Assembly: GCA_951813525.2 (NCBI GenBank)
Contig: CATOTJ020000003.1
Span: 1-64,000, forward strand
Direction: 5' to 3'
Length of the DNA stretch: 64,000 nucleotides
From: Thermohalobaculum sp951813525
GTDB lineage: Bacteria > Pseudomonadota > Alphaproteobacteria > Rhodobacterales > Rhodobacteraceae
Shown here: one piece after another, positions 19,021 to 26,595 of the stretch
Layout: each line of letters begins with the position of its first letter
How positions within the stretch are numbered: position 1 is the first letter of the stretch
Notes under the pieces: model-generated
Databases searched by the model: none
What the model was told of the DNA's origin: nothing
The model's input: only the letters and a program-made list of their open reading frames with translations
Made by a program: the position numbers and the translations under genes

Positions 19021-20046
19021 TCAGGCGGGATCGGCGACCAGGATCTTGCCCGGGATGGACGCGGCGGTCGCAGCGGTGACCTGCACCTCGCCTTCGTATC
19101 CGGCAACGACGATTTCACCGGCAGCGCTTGCGGACATTGCCAGCCGGGTCAGCGGGTTGAGGATGGGCGGCGTCAGTCCGTCGGGCAAAGGTGCGCTGGG
19201 CGCCTGCAAGATCGCCTCTCTGCGCCCGGAGCTGTCATGGCCGCGGGCGCGCCATTTTGCCAGGCCGCTCAATTCGGTTGCGAAGTGATTGGCGGCGGCA
19301 GGCTGATCGGTGGTTGCCCAGCTCGTCTCGGTTCGCTCGATCGTGCAGGCCTCGCCGGGCCGGGTTCCGGTCAGGGTGAAAATCACCGGTGCCGCGACCG
19401 GGGTCAGCGACAGCATTTCGCGGGCAGCGGCATAGTCGGGCGCCGTTTCGAACACCTGGCGCAGCAGATGCGCCGGGGGGATGGATGTTTGCGCCATGAA
19501 CCTGCGTTTCGAGGCGATCCAGCTGCGCATCCGGCCGCCGCGCGCGCGTTCCGGTGCCTGATTGAGCGCGGCAGCGAACCGGCCCGGTGCGGCGCCTTGC
19601 AGACAGCCGACAACGCCGGGCCAGGTCACGGTGATCCAGTCACCGGCATCGCCCGGCAGGATGACAATCTCGGCCAGCGAGCCAAGGCCATGGAAGGGCC
19701 AATCCAGCGTCCGGAACAGGGTCGGCGCCGCGTCTTTTTCTGCCGCGTCGAAGCCGCGGGCCGTGCAGCCGAACTCGTAGGACAGACTGAACGCAAGCGG
19801 ACCCGCCCGGCCGACCGCGCGGCGCACGTTCCGGATTTCGGTCTGATAGGGGTCCATCATCAGGGTCAGGCGCCGGTCGGCGATCCGGTCGGCGAGCGGG
19901 AGCAGCGGGCGCCCGATCCGACCCAGAAAACCCAGCCCAGACAGGACCGTATCCATCACGGTTTCGGCGCGATCCGCGCTTTTGCGGATATAGCCCAGCA
20001 TCCCGTCAGCGCGGTGATCATGAACAGCGATTTCGGGTAGCGTCAT
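19021..20046 (-). CDS. Ntn-hydrolase-like protein, acyl-CoA:6-APA acyltransferase/acid ceramidase type
   Basis: A 341-aa protein. The segment GCTARGFDAAEKDAAPTLFR followed by TLDWPFHGLG resembles the family in which a processed N-terminal Cys acts as nucleophile and an LFRTLDW strand follows; later, ETSWATTDQ and the NHFATELSG region also fit. Such proteins hydrolyse or transfer acyl amides. There is no clear signal peptide, so it is probably cytoplasmic. A good ribosome binding site (AAAGGGG) precedes the ATG. Family assignment is by motif only and the substrate is unknown. Confidence 0.6.
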   Translation of the reverse strand: MTLPEIAVHDHRADGMLGYIRKSADRAETVMDTVLSGLGFLGRIGRPLLPLADRIADRRLTLMMDPYQTEIRNVRRAVGRAGPLAFSLSYEFGCTARGFDAAEKDAAPTLFRTLDWPFHGLGSLAEIVILPGDAGDWITVTWPGVVGCLQGAAPGRFAAALNQAPERARGGRMRSWIASKRRFMAQTSIPPAHLLRQVFETAPDYAAAREMLSLTPVAAPVIFTLTGTRPGEACTIERTETSWATTDQPAAANHFATELSGLAKWRARGHDSSGRREAILQAPSAPLPDGLTPPILNPLTRLAMSASAAGEIVVAGYEGEVQVTAATAASIPGKILVADPA

Positions 20047-20162
20047 GGGCGACCCCTTTTGCGTGCGCTTGTGCAGTATTAATCGCCTTAAGGGCGATTT
20101 CAGGGCAATTGCGCTGGCCGCAGTTAGAACGCAAGACTGTCGAAACGCAAGGAGGATGGATC

Positions 20163-20888
20163 ATGGCCAATATAGTGCTTGCTCATGGTGCCTGGAACGG
20201 TGCCTGGGCCTGGAAGAAGATGCGCCCGTTGTTCGAAGGCGCGGGGCACAGGTTCATTGCGCCGACCTATACCGGGTTGGGAGAACGTCGGCATCTGGCC
20301 CATCCGGAGATCGGCCTGGACACGCATATTGCCGATGTGACCGGTGTCATCGAGGCCGAGGAGGTTGATGCGGTGACGCTGCTGGCCCATTCCTATGGCG
20401 GCATGGTCGCGACCGGTGTTGCGGACCGGTTGCGCGGCCGGATCGCCCGCGTGATCTATGTCGATGCGATCGTGCCGCGCGATGGGCAGGGCGTGAACGA
20501 CATCATGCCATCGCTGCGTGTGCCGGATGCCGATGCAGGCCCTGATGACGCTTGGCTGGTGCAGCCGGCGCCGCTGTCACCGGACAATTCGGATGCGGAT
20601 CGCGACTGGATCCTGCGCCATCGGTGTCCGCATCCGGCAAAGTGTTTTACGCAGAAGATCCAGCTGGCGGCGGAGCCCGACTGCCCGAGGCATTATATCT
20701 ATGCGCTGCAATACGGGCCGGTCGATCGGTTCGGGCCGTTCCGCGACCGGGCACAGGGCGAAGACGGTTGGACATTGCGGATGATCGACGCCACCCACAG
20801 CCCGAACGTCACAGCGCCGAACGCACTGTTTGGCATTGTTCAGGATATTTTGGCGGCTTGCGGGGACGGCTCCGGCGCCGGTTCGTAA
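20163..20888 (+). CDS. alpha/beta hydrolase
   Basis: A 241-aa cytoplasmic hydrolase starting at 20163 behind AAGGAGG. It has the oxyanion segment LAHGAWNGAWAW, the nucleophile elbow AHSYGGM (Ser in G-x-S-x-G-like context), a catalytic acid in the VIYVDAIVP region and the terminal His in MIDATHSPNVTAP. It resembles esterases of the EstC/salicylate-esterase-like group. It is divergent from the Ntn-hydrolase-like gene. Confidence 0.85.
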   Translation: MANIVLAHGAWNGAWAWKKMRPLFEGAGHRFIAPTYTGLGERRHLAHPEIGLDTHIADVTGVIEAEEVDAVTLLAHSYGGMVATGVADRLRGRIARVIYVDAIVPRDGQGVNDIMPSLRVPDADAGPDDAWLVQPAPLSPDNSDADRDWILRHRCPHPAKCFTQKIQLAAEPDCPRHYIYALQYGPVDRFGPFRDRAQGEDGWTLRMIDATHSPNVTAPNALFGIVQDILAACGDGSGAGS

Positions 20889-20917
20889 ACGTGGCCGCAC
20901 GGGCCGACGTCACCCAC

Positions 20918-20951
20918 AAAAAAGGGCGCCGGACCCGAAGGCCCGGCGCCC
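20918..20951 (-). terminator. rho-independent terminator of the liv operon
   Basis: A 9-bp GC stem (GGGCGCCGG at 20924-20932, CCGGCGCCC at 20943-20951) is followed on the minus strand by TTTTTT (20918-20923). It lies about 22 bp after the livK-type stop and also stands between convergent genes. Confidence 0.85.
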
Positions 20952-20972
20952 AAAAATTTGCTCAAGCAGACC

Positions 20973-22163
20973 TTACTTGATCAGTTCGGCTTCCCACTTG
21001 CCGTCTTTGACGACGGATTTCGAGAAGTTACCGGCCACATCGCCGTTTTCGTCGAAATCCTGCGGGCCGGAGCCACCGACATAGCGGATGTCCTTGCCTG
21101 CCGCGATCAGGGCCTTGGCTTTGGCCCACTCGCCCGGCAGCACGATTTCACCCGGGCCGTTCGCGATGGCGCGCAGCGCCGCCGGGATCAGCTTGGGATC
21201 GGCAGAGCCGGCCTTTTCGATGGCCAGAGCCATCATGAAGGTGGCGTCATATGCGTTGGGCACGAACGGATCAGACGGCGGAACGCCAGCGGCTTCGGCA
21301 ACGGCCTTCCACGAAGCGAACGCATCGGTCGAGGCGTCCGAGGCAGACGTGGTGAACGTCGCTTTGCCGAGGTTTTCGGCGCCGATCTGATCGATCACTT
21401 CCTGTGCCAGCATACCGTCGGCGCCCAGGAAGGTATCGAAAGCCCCGGTTTCCAGCGCGTTGCGCAGGATCGTGATGCCGCCCGACCCGTAATAGGCAAA
21501 CAGCGCCAGGTTCGAGGTTTTCTTGCCAAGGGTCGCGACCTCGGAGCGGTAAGAGGCCTTGTTCGGCTCGTGCGCTTCAATCGCGATGACCTTGCCGCCG
21601 CGCGCCTTGAATTCGGACTCGAAGACCTTGGCGATGGCGGCGTTGTAGTCGTCGTTGGCATAGGAGATGGCGAGTTCGGTCATGCCGCTGGCCAAGGCCA
21701 GATCGGCGAGGGCGACGCCCTGATAGGCGTCAGACGCCGCGGACCGGAAAACAAGATCTGTTCCGTCTTCCATCGTCGAGATTGCAGGCGACGAAGCCGA
21801 AACGGACAGGGTTACGATGCCTGCCGGGATCGATACCGATTCTGCCTGGGCAATCGTCGCGCCCGAGCAGACCGGGCCGACAAGACCGACGACGCGGTCG
21901 ACATTGATCAGCTTGGTCACGGCATCAACGGCTGCCGTCGGGTCGCAGGCGCTGTCGGCGCGCACGATTTCGAACTCTTCACCGGCAGCGAACATACCGC
22001 CCTGATCGTTGATATGCTTGGCCGCCAAATCGACGGCTGACACCATCGGCTTGACCAGATCCGGGATTGGTCCGGTCACAGCCATTGGGTTGCCGACCTT
22101 GACCTGCGCCGAGGCACTGGTCGCGATCGCCGCCGCCGCTGCGGCAAGAAGAAGCTTTTTCAT
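20973..22163 (-). CDS. livK: branched-chain amino acid-type ABC transporter substrate-binding protein
   Basis: A 396-aa periplasmic protein with a Sec signal peptide (MKKLLLAAAAAAIATSASAQ, cleavage after ASA) and the Leu/Ile/Val-binding (type 1 periplasmic) fold, including VRADSACDPTAAVDAVTKLI and VGLVGPVCSGATIAQA. It is the last gene of the liv operon, 23 bp after livM, with AGGGAG upstream and a strong terminator downstream. Substrate may be a branched-chain amino acid or another amide or aromatic acid, as the family is broad. Confidence 0.85.
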   Translation of the reverse strand: MKKLLLAAAAAAIATSASAQVKVGNPMAVTGPIPDLVKPMVSAVDLAAKHINDQGGMFAAGEEFEIVRADSACDPTAAVDAVTKLINVDRVVGLVGPVCSGATIAQAESVSIPAGIVTLSVSASSPAISTMEDGTDLVFRSAASDAYQGVALADLALASGMTELAISYANDDYNAAIAKVFESEFKARGGKVIAIEAHEPNKASYRSEVATLGKKTSNLALFAYYGSGGITILRNALETGAFDTFLGADGMLAQEVIDQIGAENLGKATFTTSASDASTDAFASWKAVAEAAGVPPSDPFVPNAYDATFMMALAIEKAGSADPKLIPAALRAIANGPGEIVLPGEWAKAKALIAAGKDIRYVGGSGPQDFDENGDVAGNFSKSVVKDGKWEAELIK

Positions 22164-22186
22164 TATTGTCTCCCTGTTTTTCCCGC

Positions 22187-23260
22187 TTAAGTCGCCTTGC
22201 CGGGCGCGGCGGGGCGCGTTTCCGGCAGAATTCCGTTTGGATAACGCTGTAATATCACCTGCAACAGCAGTCCGATCAACAGCATCCGCAAAAACCCGGC
22301 CCGGGTTTGCAGAATACCGATGTCGATCCCCTGCCAGAGATCGGCGATCAAACGGATCGATCCGTTGATCACCAATTCGGACGCTGACCAGATAATCCAG
22401 ATCAGAAAGGCCCCAAGGATGGCGCCGCGGTTGTTTCCAGAGCCGCCGGCGATCAGCATCACCCAGACCAGGAACGTCATTTTCGACGGGTCGAAAGTAT
22501 TGGTCGGCTCGATCAGGCGCAGGTGCTGGCCCAGCAATGCGCCCGCCAATCCCATGATGACGGCGCCCAGAATAAAGGCTTCAATCCGGCGGCGGCGCAC
22601 ATCCTTGCCTGCCGCCCCGGATGCGGCCTCGTTTTCGCGGATTGCCGTCATCATCCGGCCCCACGGGCTGACGCGCGCGCGCTCGAGTCCGAGATAGGTC
22701 AAACCCACAAAGAACAGCACCGTTGCCGCGAAGAACGGCTGCCACCACCAGTTCGGCAGGTCGGCAAAGAAAGCGTCCCAGCCTTCGGGCGTGTCGAACC
22801 ACGACATCGGCCAGCTTTCCTTGAACCGTCCTTCGGTGAAATGTTCCCAGGTTCTCGGGATCTTGTTGATCCCGCGCGGGCCGTTCGTGATGTCGGTTTC
22901 GTTTTTCAGGACCAGTTTGATGATCTCGGCAATACCGATGGTCGCGATGGCCAGATAGTCGGCGCGCAAGCGGATGCAGATAACGCCGATGACCCCCGCG
23001 ACCAGGCCCGCGGCCAGCATCGCCGCGATTTCGCCGACAAAAAGCGGCAAGCCCAGGCCGCCAAAATGCAGCGGGCTGTCGCCGGTGGTCAGCAAGGCAT
23101 AGGTATAGGCGCCGAGCGCTGCGAACCCGGCGATGCCTGCGTTGAAGAGCCCCGCAAAGCCCCATTGCGCGTTCAGACCCAGTGTCAGAAGCGAATAGAT
23201 CCCGCCCATGGTCAGCAGCGACATCGCATAGAGGAAATAGCCGGTGATTACCGGGTCCAT
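22187..23260 (-). CDS. livM: branched-chain amino acid-type ABC transporter permease LivM
   Basis: A 357-aa membrane permease. Family blocks include GLNAQWGFAGLFNAGIAGFA (N-terminal half) and GGSGNNRGAILGAFLIWIIW near the C-terminus, with about eight to ten hydrophobic spans. It sits between livH and livK in the same operon. The long periplasmic or cytoplasmic loop around residues 145-180 (NKIPRTWEHFTEGRF) is larger than in E. coli LivM, as in many alphaproteobacterial members. Confidence 0.88.
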   Translation of the reverse strand: MDPVITGYFLYAMSLLTMGGIYSLLTLGLNAQWGFAGLFNAGIAGFAALGAYTYALLTTGDSPLHFGGLGLPLFVGEIAAMLAAGLVAGVIGVICIRLRADYLAIATIGIAEIIKLVLKNETDITNGPRGINKIPRTWEHFTEGRFKESWPMSWFDTPEGWDAFFADLPNWWWQPFFAATVLFFVGLTYLGLERARVSPWGRMMTAIRENEAASGAAGKDVRRRRIEAFILGAVIMGLAGALLGQHLRLIEPTNTFDPSKMTFLVWVMLIAGGSGNNRGAILGAFLIWIIWSASELVINGSIRLIADLWQGIDIGILQTRAGFLRMLLIGLLLQVILQRYPNGILPETRPAAPGKAT

Positions 23261-23273
23261 GACATGCCCCCCC

Positions 23274-24224
23274 TCACTGGAACACCCTGCCCTTGAAGAG
23301 GCCCGCCGGGCGTACGATCAGCATGAAGACCATGATCGTGAACGCGACGCCGGATTTGTAACCCGGAGAGATCAGCGGCGCATCGCCGATCCAGGGATAG
23401 GCCACCAGTTCCTCGGCCAGACCGATGATCAGCCCGCCCGCGACGGCGCCGAACGGGCGCCCGATACCGCCCAGGATTGCTGCGGCGAAAATCGGCAGCA
23501 GCATCTTGAAGCCCATGGTCGATTCGATGAATTGCGTGTCCATCGCCATGAAGACCCCGGCGGCAACCGCGCAGAAACCGCCGATCACCCAGGTTGCGCG
23601 GATCACCGCCTCGACATCGATGCCGGTGGTGCGCGCCAGATCCGGGCTGTCGGCGACGGCGCGCATTGCCTTTCCGATGCGCGTGCGCGTCAGGATGTAG
23701 TTGAAGACCAGCATGATCAGGATCGTGCCGCCGATGATCCAGAGATGCTTGTTCGGCATCAGGATCATTGTGCCCCAGCTGTCGGTCAGGTCGCGCACGG
23801 CCTCGTTCGGTTTTGCGATGCCTTTGACGAAAGTGATCTGGTTCGGCCCCCAGATCACCTGAACGAGGCTGCGCAGGATCAGCATCATACCGAACGAGGC
23901 GATAACGATGATGATCGTCGGGCTTTCGCGGAACGGCCGGTAGAAATAGCGATCGACACCCATCGCGAGCGGAATGGTCAGCGCGACCGCGGGGATCAGA
24001 GCGAACAAGGGGTGGATCGCGATCCCGGCCTCGCCCATCGCTGCCATGATGGTCCAGGTCAGGAAGGCGCCGGTCATCATGACCTCGCCATGGGCGAAGT
24101 TGGCGAATCTGAGGATGCCGAAGGTCAGCGTGACGCCGATGGCGCCCAAGGCGTAGATGCATCCCAGGATCAGGCCCGGGATGAAGTAGTAATTTACAAA
24201 ATCGAAGCCGAAGCTATCCCACAT
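23274..24224 (-). CDS. livH: branched-chain amino acid-type ABC transporter permease LivH
   Basis: A 316-aa integral-membrane permease with the LivH start (IPGLILGCIYALGAIGVTLT), FANFAHGEVMMTGAF and AAILGGIGRPFGAVAGGLII blocks. It forms the heterodimeric pore with LivM. Its ATG lies inside the 3' end of livF (11-bp overlap), consistent with one operon. Confidence 0.9.
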   Translation of the reverse strand: MWDSFGFDFVNYYFIPGLILGCIYALGAIGVTLTFGILRFANFAHGEVMMTGAFLTWTIMAAMGEAGIAIHPLFALIPAVALTIPLAMGVDRYFYRPFRESPTIIIVIASFGMMLILRSLVQVIWGPNQITFVKGIAKPNEAVRDLTDSWGTMILMPNKHLWIIGGTILIMLVFNYILTRTRIGKAMRAVADSPDLARTTGIDVEAVIRATWVIGGFCAVAAGVFMAMDTQFIESTMGFKMLLPIFAAAILGGIGRPFGAVAGGLIIGLAEELVAYPWIGDAPLISPGYKSGVAFTIMVFMLIVRPAGLFKGRVFQ

Positions 24225-25011
24225 GGTTCAGCCTTGTACCGCCGTTTTTGCCGCCATTTTCGCCGCCGCCATTTTCGCCGCCGCCATTTTCCTCGCCAGC
24301 ATCGGCCCGCGCGCCCAGGAACATGCGCGCAACTTCGCGGTCGGCGATCAACTCGGCACCGGTTCCGGTGTGCCGGTTTTGCCCGTCGACCAGCACATAG
24401 CCGCGATGCGCGACGCCCAGCGCCTGCTTGGCGTTTTGTTCGACCATCAGGACCGGCACCCCCGCGCCGTTGATGCGCTGAACCGTCTCGAAGATCTGGC
24501 CCCGGTATTTCGGCGACAGACCCGCGGTCGGCTCGTCGAGAAAAAGAATGTGCGGATCGACCATCAACGCCTTGGCCATGGCGACCATCTGGCGCTGTCC
24601 GCCGGAGAGCGATCCGGCGGGCTGGCGCCGTTTCTCGCGCAGATCCGGGAACAGCGCATACATCTCCTCCAACCGCTCGGCGATGCCTTCGCGCCGGGTC
24701 CAGGCGCCCATTTCCAGGTTTTCCTGAACGGTCAGCGACACAAAGACATTGTGGGTCTGCGGTACATAGCTGACACCTTTGGTGACAACGTCGGTCGGCT
24801 TGGTTCCGGTGATCTCGGCCCCTTCCAGCGTGATCCGGCCGGAGCGGATGTTCAAAAGCCCGAGCACGGCCTTGAGGGCTGTGGACTTGCCCGCGCCGTT
24901 CGGGCCGACGATCACCACGATCTCGCCCGGCTCGACATGGATATTCAGGCCGTGCAGGATTTCTGTCTCGCCATACCCTGCGTGCAAATCCTCAAGGGTC
25001 AGAACCGTCAT
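24214..25011 (-). CDS. livF: branched-chain amino acid-type ABC transporter ATPase LivF with repetitive C-terminal tail
   Basis: A 265-aa ATPase: Walker A VGPNGAGKST, signature LSGGQRQMVAMAKAL, Walker B ILFLDEPTAGLS, switch in MVEQNAK. The start at 25011 overlaps the stop of the preceding small gene (ATGA). After the normal LivF end (EVARMFLGA), a tail of about 25 residues, rich in Gly, Asn and Glu (repeated GGGEN units), extends to the stop and is encoded by a tandem DNA repeat; it is absent from the family consensus and may be disordered. Confidence 0.9.
   Translation of the reverse strand: MTVLTLEDLHAGYGETEILHGLNIHVEPGEIVVIVGPNGAGKSTALKAVLGLLNIRSGRITLEGAEITGTKPTDVVTKGVSYVPQTHNVFVSLTVQENLEMGAWTRREGIAERLEEMYALFPDLREKRRQPAGSLSGGQRQMVAMAKALMVDPHILFLDEPTAGLSPKYRGQIFETVQRINGAGVPVLMVEQNAKQALGVAHRGYVLVDGQNRHTGTGAELIADREVARMFLGARADAGEENGGGENGGGENGGKNGGTRLNHVG
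24250..24291. repeat. three copies of GCCGCCATTTTC with 15-bp period in the 3' end of livF
   Basis: Copies at 24250-24261, 24265-24276 and 24280-24291, separated by GCC, encode the GGGEN repeats of the LivF tail in the minus-strand frame. The 15-bp period keeps the frame, so copy number can change without breaking the protein. Confidence 0.85.
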
Positions 25012-25403
25012 GTCGAATAGGGTTCCAGTTCGGCTTCGATCTCGGCCCGGCCGCCGGTGTAGAAAATGCGAAGCGCTTTTTCGACCGCACCCAGCGTTGC
25101 ACCGTCGACGCCCAGGCTGGCATCGGTCTGCCGGTCGGGATGTTGATAATAGATCGACCACCGGCCTTCTTCGGCGGGGCAGGCATGGAAAAACTCGATG
25201 CCGCCATCGGCAGGCCGGGTAAAGCCGATGCCCGGCGCACAGCAGTCCTCTCCGCGCTGTTCCATCGACACGAACCGGGCGACTTCCCGTGCCCAATCGT
25301 GACCGCGGATCGACTGACAAGCCTGCTGATAGTCCACCGGGTCATGATCGACTGCCGAATAATCCGCGCTCTGGATCCAAAACCCGATTGCGTTGCTACT
25401 CAT
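25008..25403 (-). CDS. hypothetical protein encoded between livG and livF
   Basis: A 131-aa soluble protein without signal peptide or membrane span; family not recognised. It contains a CC pair (GEDCCAPGIGFTRPADG) and aromatic-rich segments (GRWSIYYQHPDRQ). The gene is coupled at both ends: it overlaps the livG stop by 4 bp and its own stop overlaps the livF start (ATGA). This placement suggests a cytoplasmic role linked to the transporter or its substrate, but no function can be stated. Confidence 0.7.
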   Translation of the reverse strand: MSSNAIGFWIQSADYSAVDHDPVDYQQACQSIRGHDWAREVARFVSMEQRGEDCCAPGIGFTRPADGGIEFFHACPAEEGRWSIYYQHPDRQTDASLGVDGATLGAVEKALRIFYTGGRAEIEAELEPYST

Positions 25404-26242
25404 ACCAACTCACCTCCGAAATACGCATCAATCACTTTCTCGTTCTGTCGAACGGTGTCCATCCGCCCTTCCGTCAGAACCTGGCCCTCGGCCAGAACCA
25501 CCACGTTCTCGCAAAGGTCGGCGACCAGATCCATGTCATGCTCGATGATGCAGAAGGTATAGCCGCGTTCTTCGTTCAGACGACGGATCATATCGATCAC
25601 TTTCAGCATCAGGGTCGGGTTCACGCCTGCGCCGGGCTCGTCCAGCAGGACCAGGCGCGCGTCGGTCATCATCGTGCGCCCGAGTTCCAGCAGCTTTTTC
25701 TGCCCGCCTGAAAGGTTTCCAGCCAATTCGGTCGTCACATGGGTCAGACCCAGAAATTCAAGCGTGTCGTGAGCTTTGTCGATGACTTCGGCCTCGCGGG
25801 CACGGACCCGGCCCCGCGCGAACCAGTTCATGAAGAAATCTTCGCCCGGCTGGTCCGATGCCGCGACCATCAGATTTTCCAGCGATGTCAGTTTTTGGTA
25901 TTCCTGTGCCAACTGAAACGTGCGCAGCAGCCCGCGCGCGTAAAGCCGATGGGTCGGCACACCGGTGATGTTCTCGCCATAGAGAAAGACCTGACCCGCC
26001 GTCGGTTTTTCGGCGCCTGCAACCAGGTTGAATGTCGTCGTCTTGCCCGCACCGTTCGGCCCGATCAGGCCGACAATGGAGGCCTGCGGCACCTGAAAGG
26101 ACACGCCGCGAACGGCCTGCACGCCGCCATAGTGCTTGACCAGGTCCTTGACCTCGAGCGCAAGGTTATCATTCCGATCCGTGATGGGACCCCTCCCTTT
26201 TGGCTGATGGCAACTAGACCAAAGGATTGCAGGCGGCAACAA
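25400..26242 (-). CDS. livG: branched-chain amino acid-type ABC transporter ATPase LivG (non-ATG start)
   Basis: An ATPase with Walker A IGPNGAGKTT, signature LSGGQKKLLELGRT, Walker B LVLLDEPGAGVNP and switch IIEHDMD; it is the first gene of the liv operon. No ATG or GTG gives the family N-terminus. The listed start is a TTG at 26242 without a clear ribosome binding site. A strong AAGGGAGGGG lies six bases before an in-frame ATC at 26185, which would give a normal LivG start (ITDRNDNLALEVKDL), so initiation at ATC, or an ATG-to-ATC change, is more likely. Between 26243 and 26595 I see only the possible small gene listed next and presumably the liv promoter. Confidence 0.85.
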   Translation of the reverse strand: MLPPAILWSSCHQPKGRGPITDRNDNLALEVKDLVKHYGGVQAVRGVSFQVPQASIVGLIGPNGAGKTTTFNLVAGAEKPTAGQVFLYGENITGVPTHRLYARGLLRTFQLAQEYQKLTSLENLMVAASDQPGEDFFMNWFARGRVRAREAEVIDKAHDTLEFLGLTHVTTELAGNLSGGQKKLLELGRTMMTDARLVLLDEPGAGVNPTLMLKVIDMIRRLNEERGYTFCIIEHDMDLVADLCENVVVLAEGQVLTEGRMDTVRQNEKVIDAYFGGELV

Positions 26243-26379
26243 GGAAAAATCGATTGAAGCGGCGCGCGAAATCGAAATGGGCGCTGGCGGGCGACAACGG
26301 AAGCGGTCCGTGGGCGCGGGAGGGCGGTGGCCTTTCTTGGCCGCCGCCGTTTATTTGCCTGGACCCTGAATTGCTGAAT

Positions 26380-26484
26380 ATGTCGCCATCGCCTGAACAT
26401 CTGACCGATCTGGCGAAAGCAGAAATGGAACAGATCAAACATTGGAAGCCGTCACGGCTGGGCGACATAATCTTCAACGACTGA
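26380..26484 (+). CDS. possible small protein or remnant ending IIFND
   Basis: A short frame (34 aa from ATG 26380; the frame stays open to about 26227) reads EHLTDLAKAEMEQIKHWKPS and then RLGDIIFND before TGA. The codons after the stop are GAC TGA, so a TGG-to-TGA change would turn an ending -IIFNDWD into the present one. The composition looks protein-like and unlike its GC-rich surroundings in other frames, but no family could be named with confidence and it may not be expressed. Confidence 0.3.
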   Translation: MSPSPEHLTDLAKAEMEQIKHWKPSRLGDIIFND

Positions 26485-26595
26485 GACTGAAGTTCCCCCG
26501 GTTTGACGGACACTTTTCTGACTTTGATGAAAACGTGTTCGAATGGCGGGTACGAGGAACCCGTACCCATGGAAATTCGCGCCCGGCCCGTCCGG

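Noticed and set aside
24250..24291. Short regular repeats considered as a CRISPR array
   Set aside because: 15-bp period with 3-bp spacers inside the livF coding region; protein-encoding tandem repeat.
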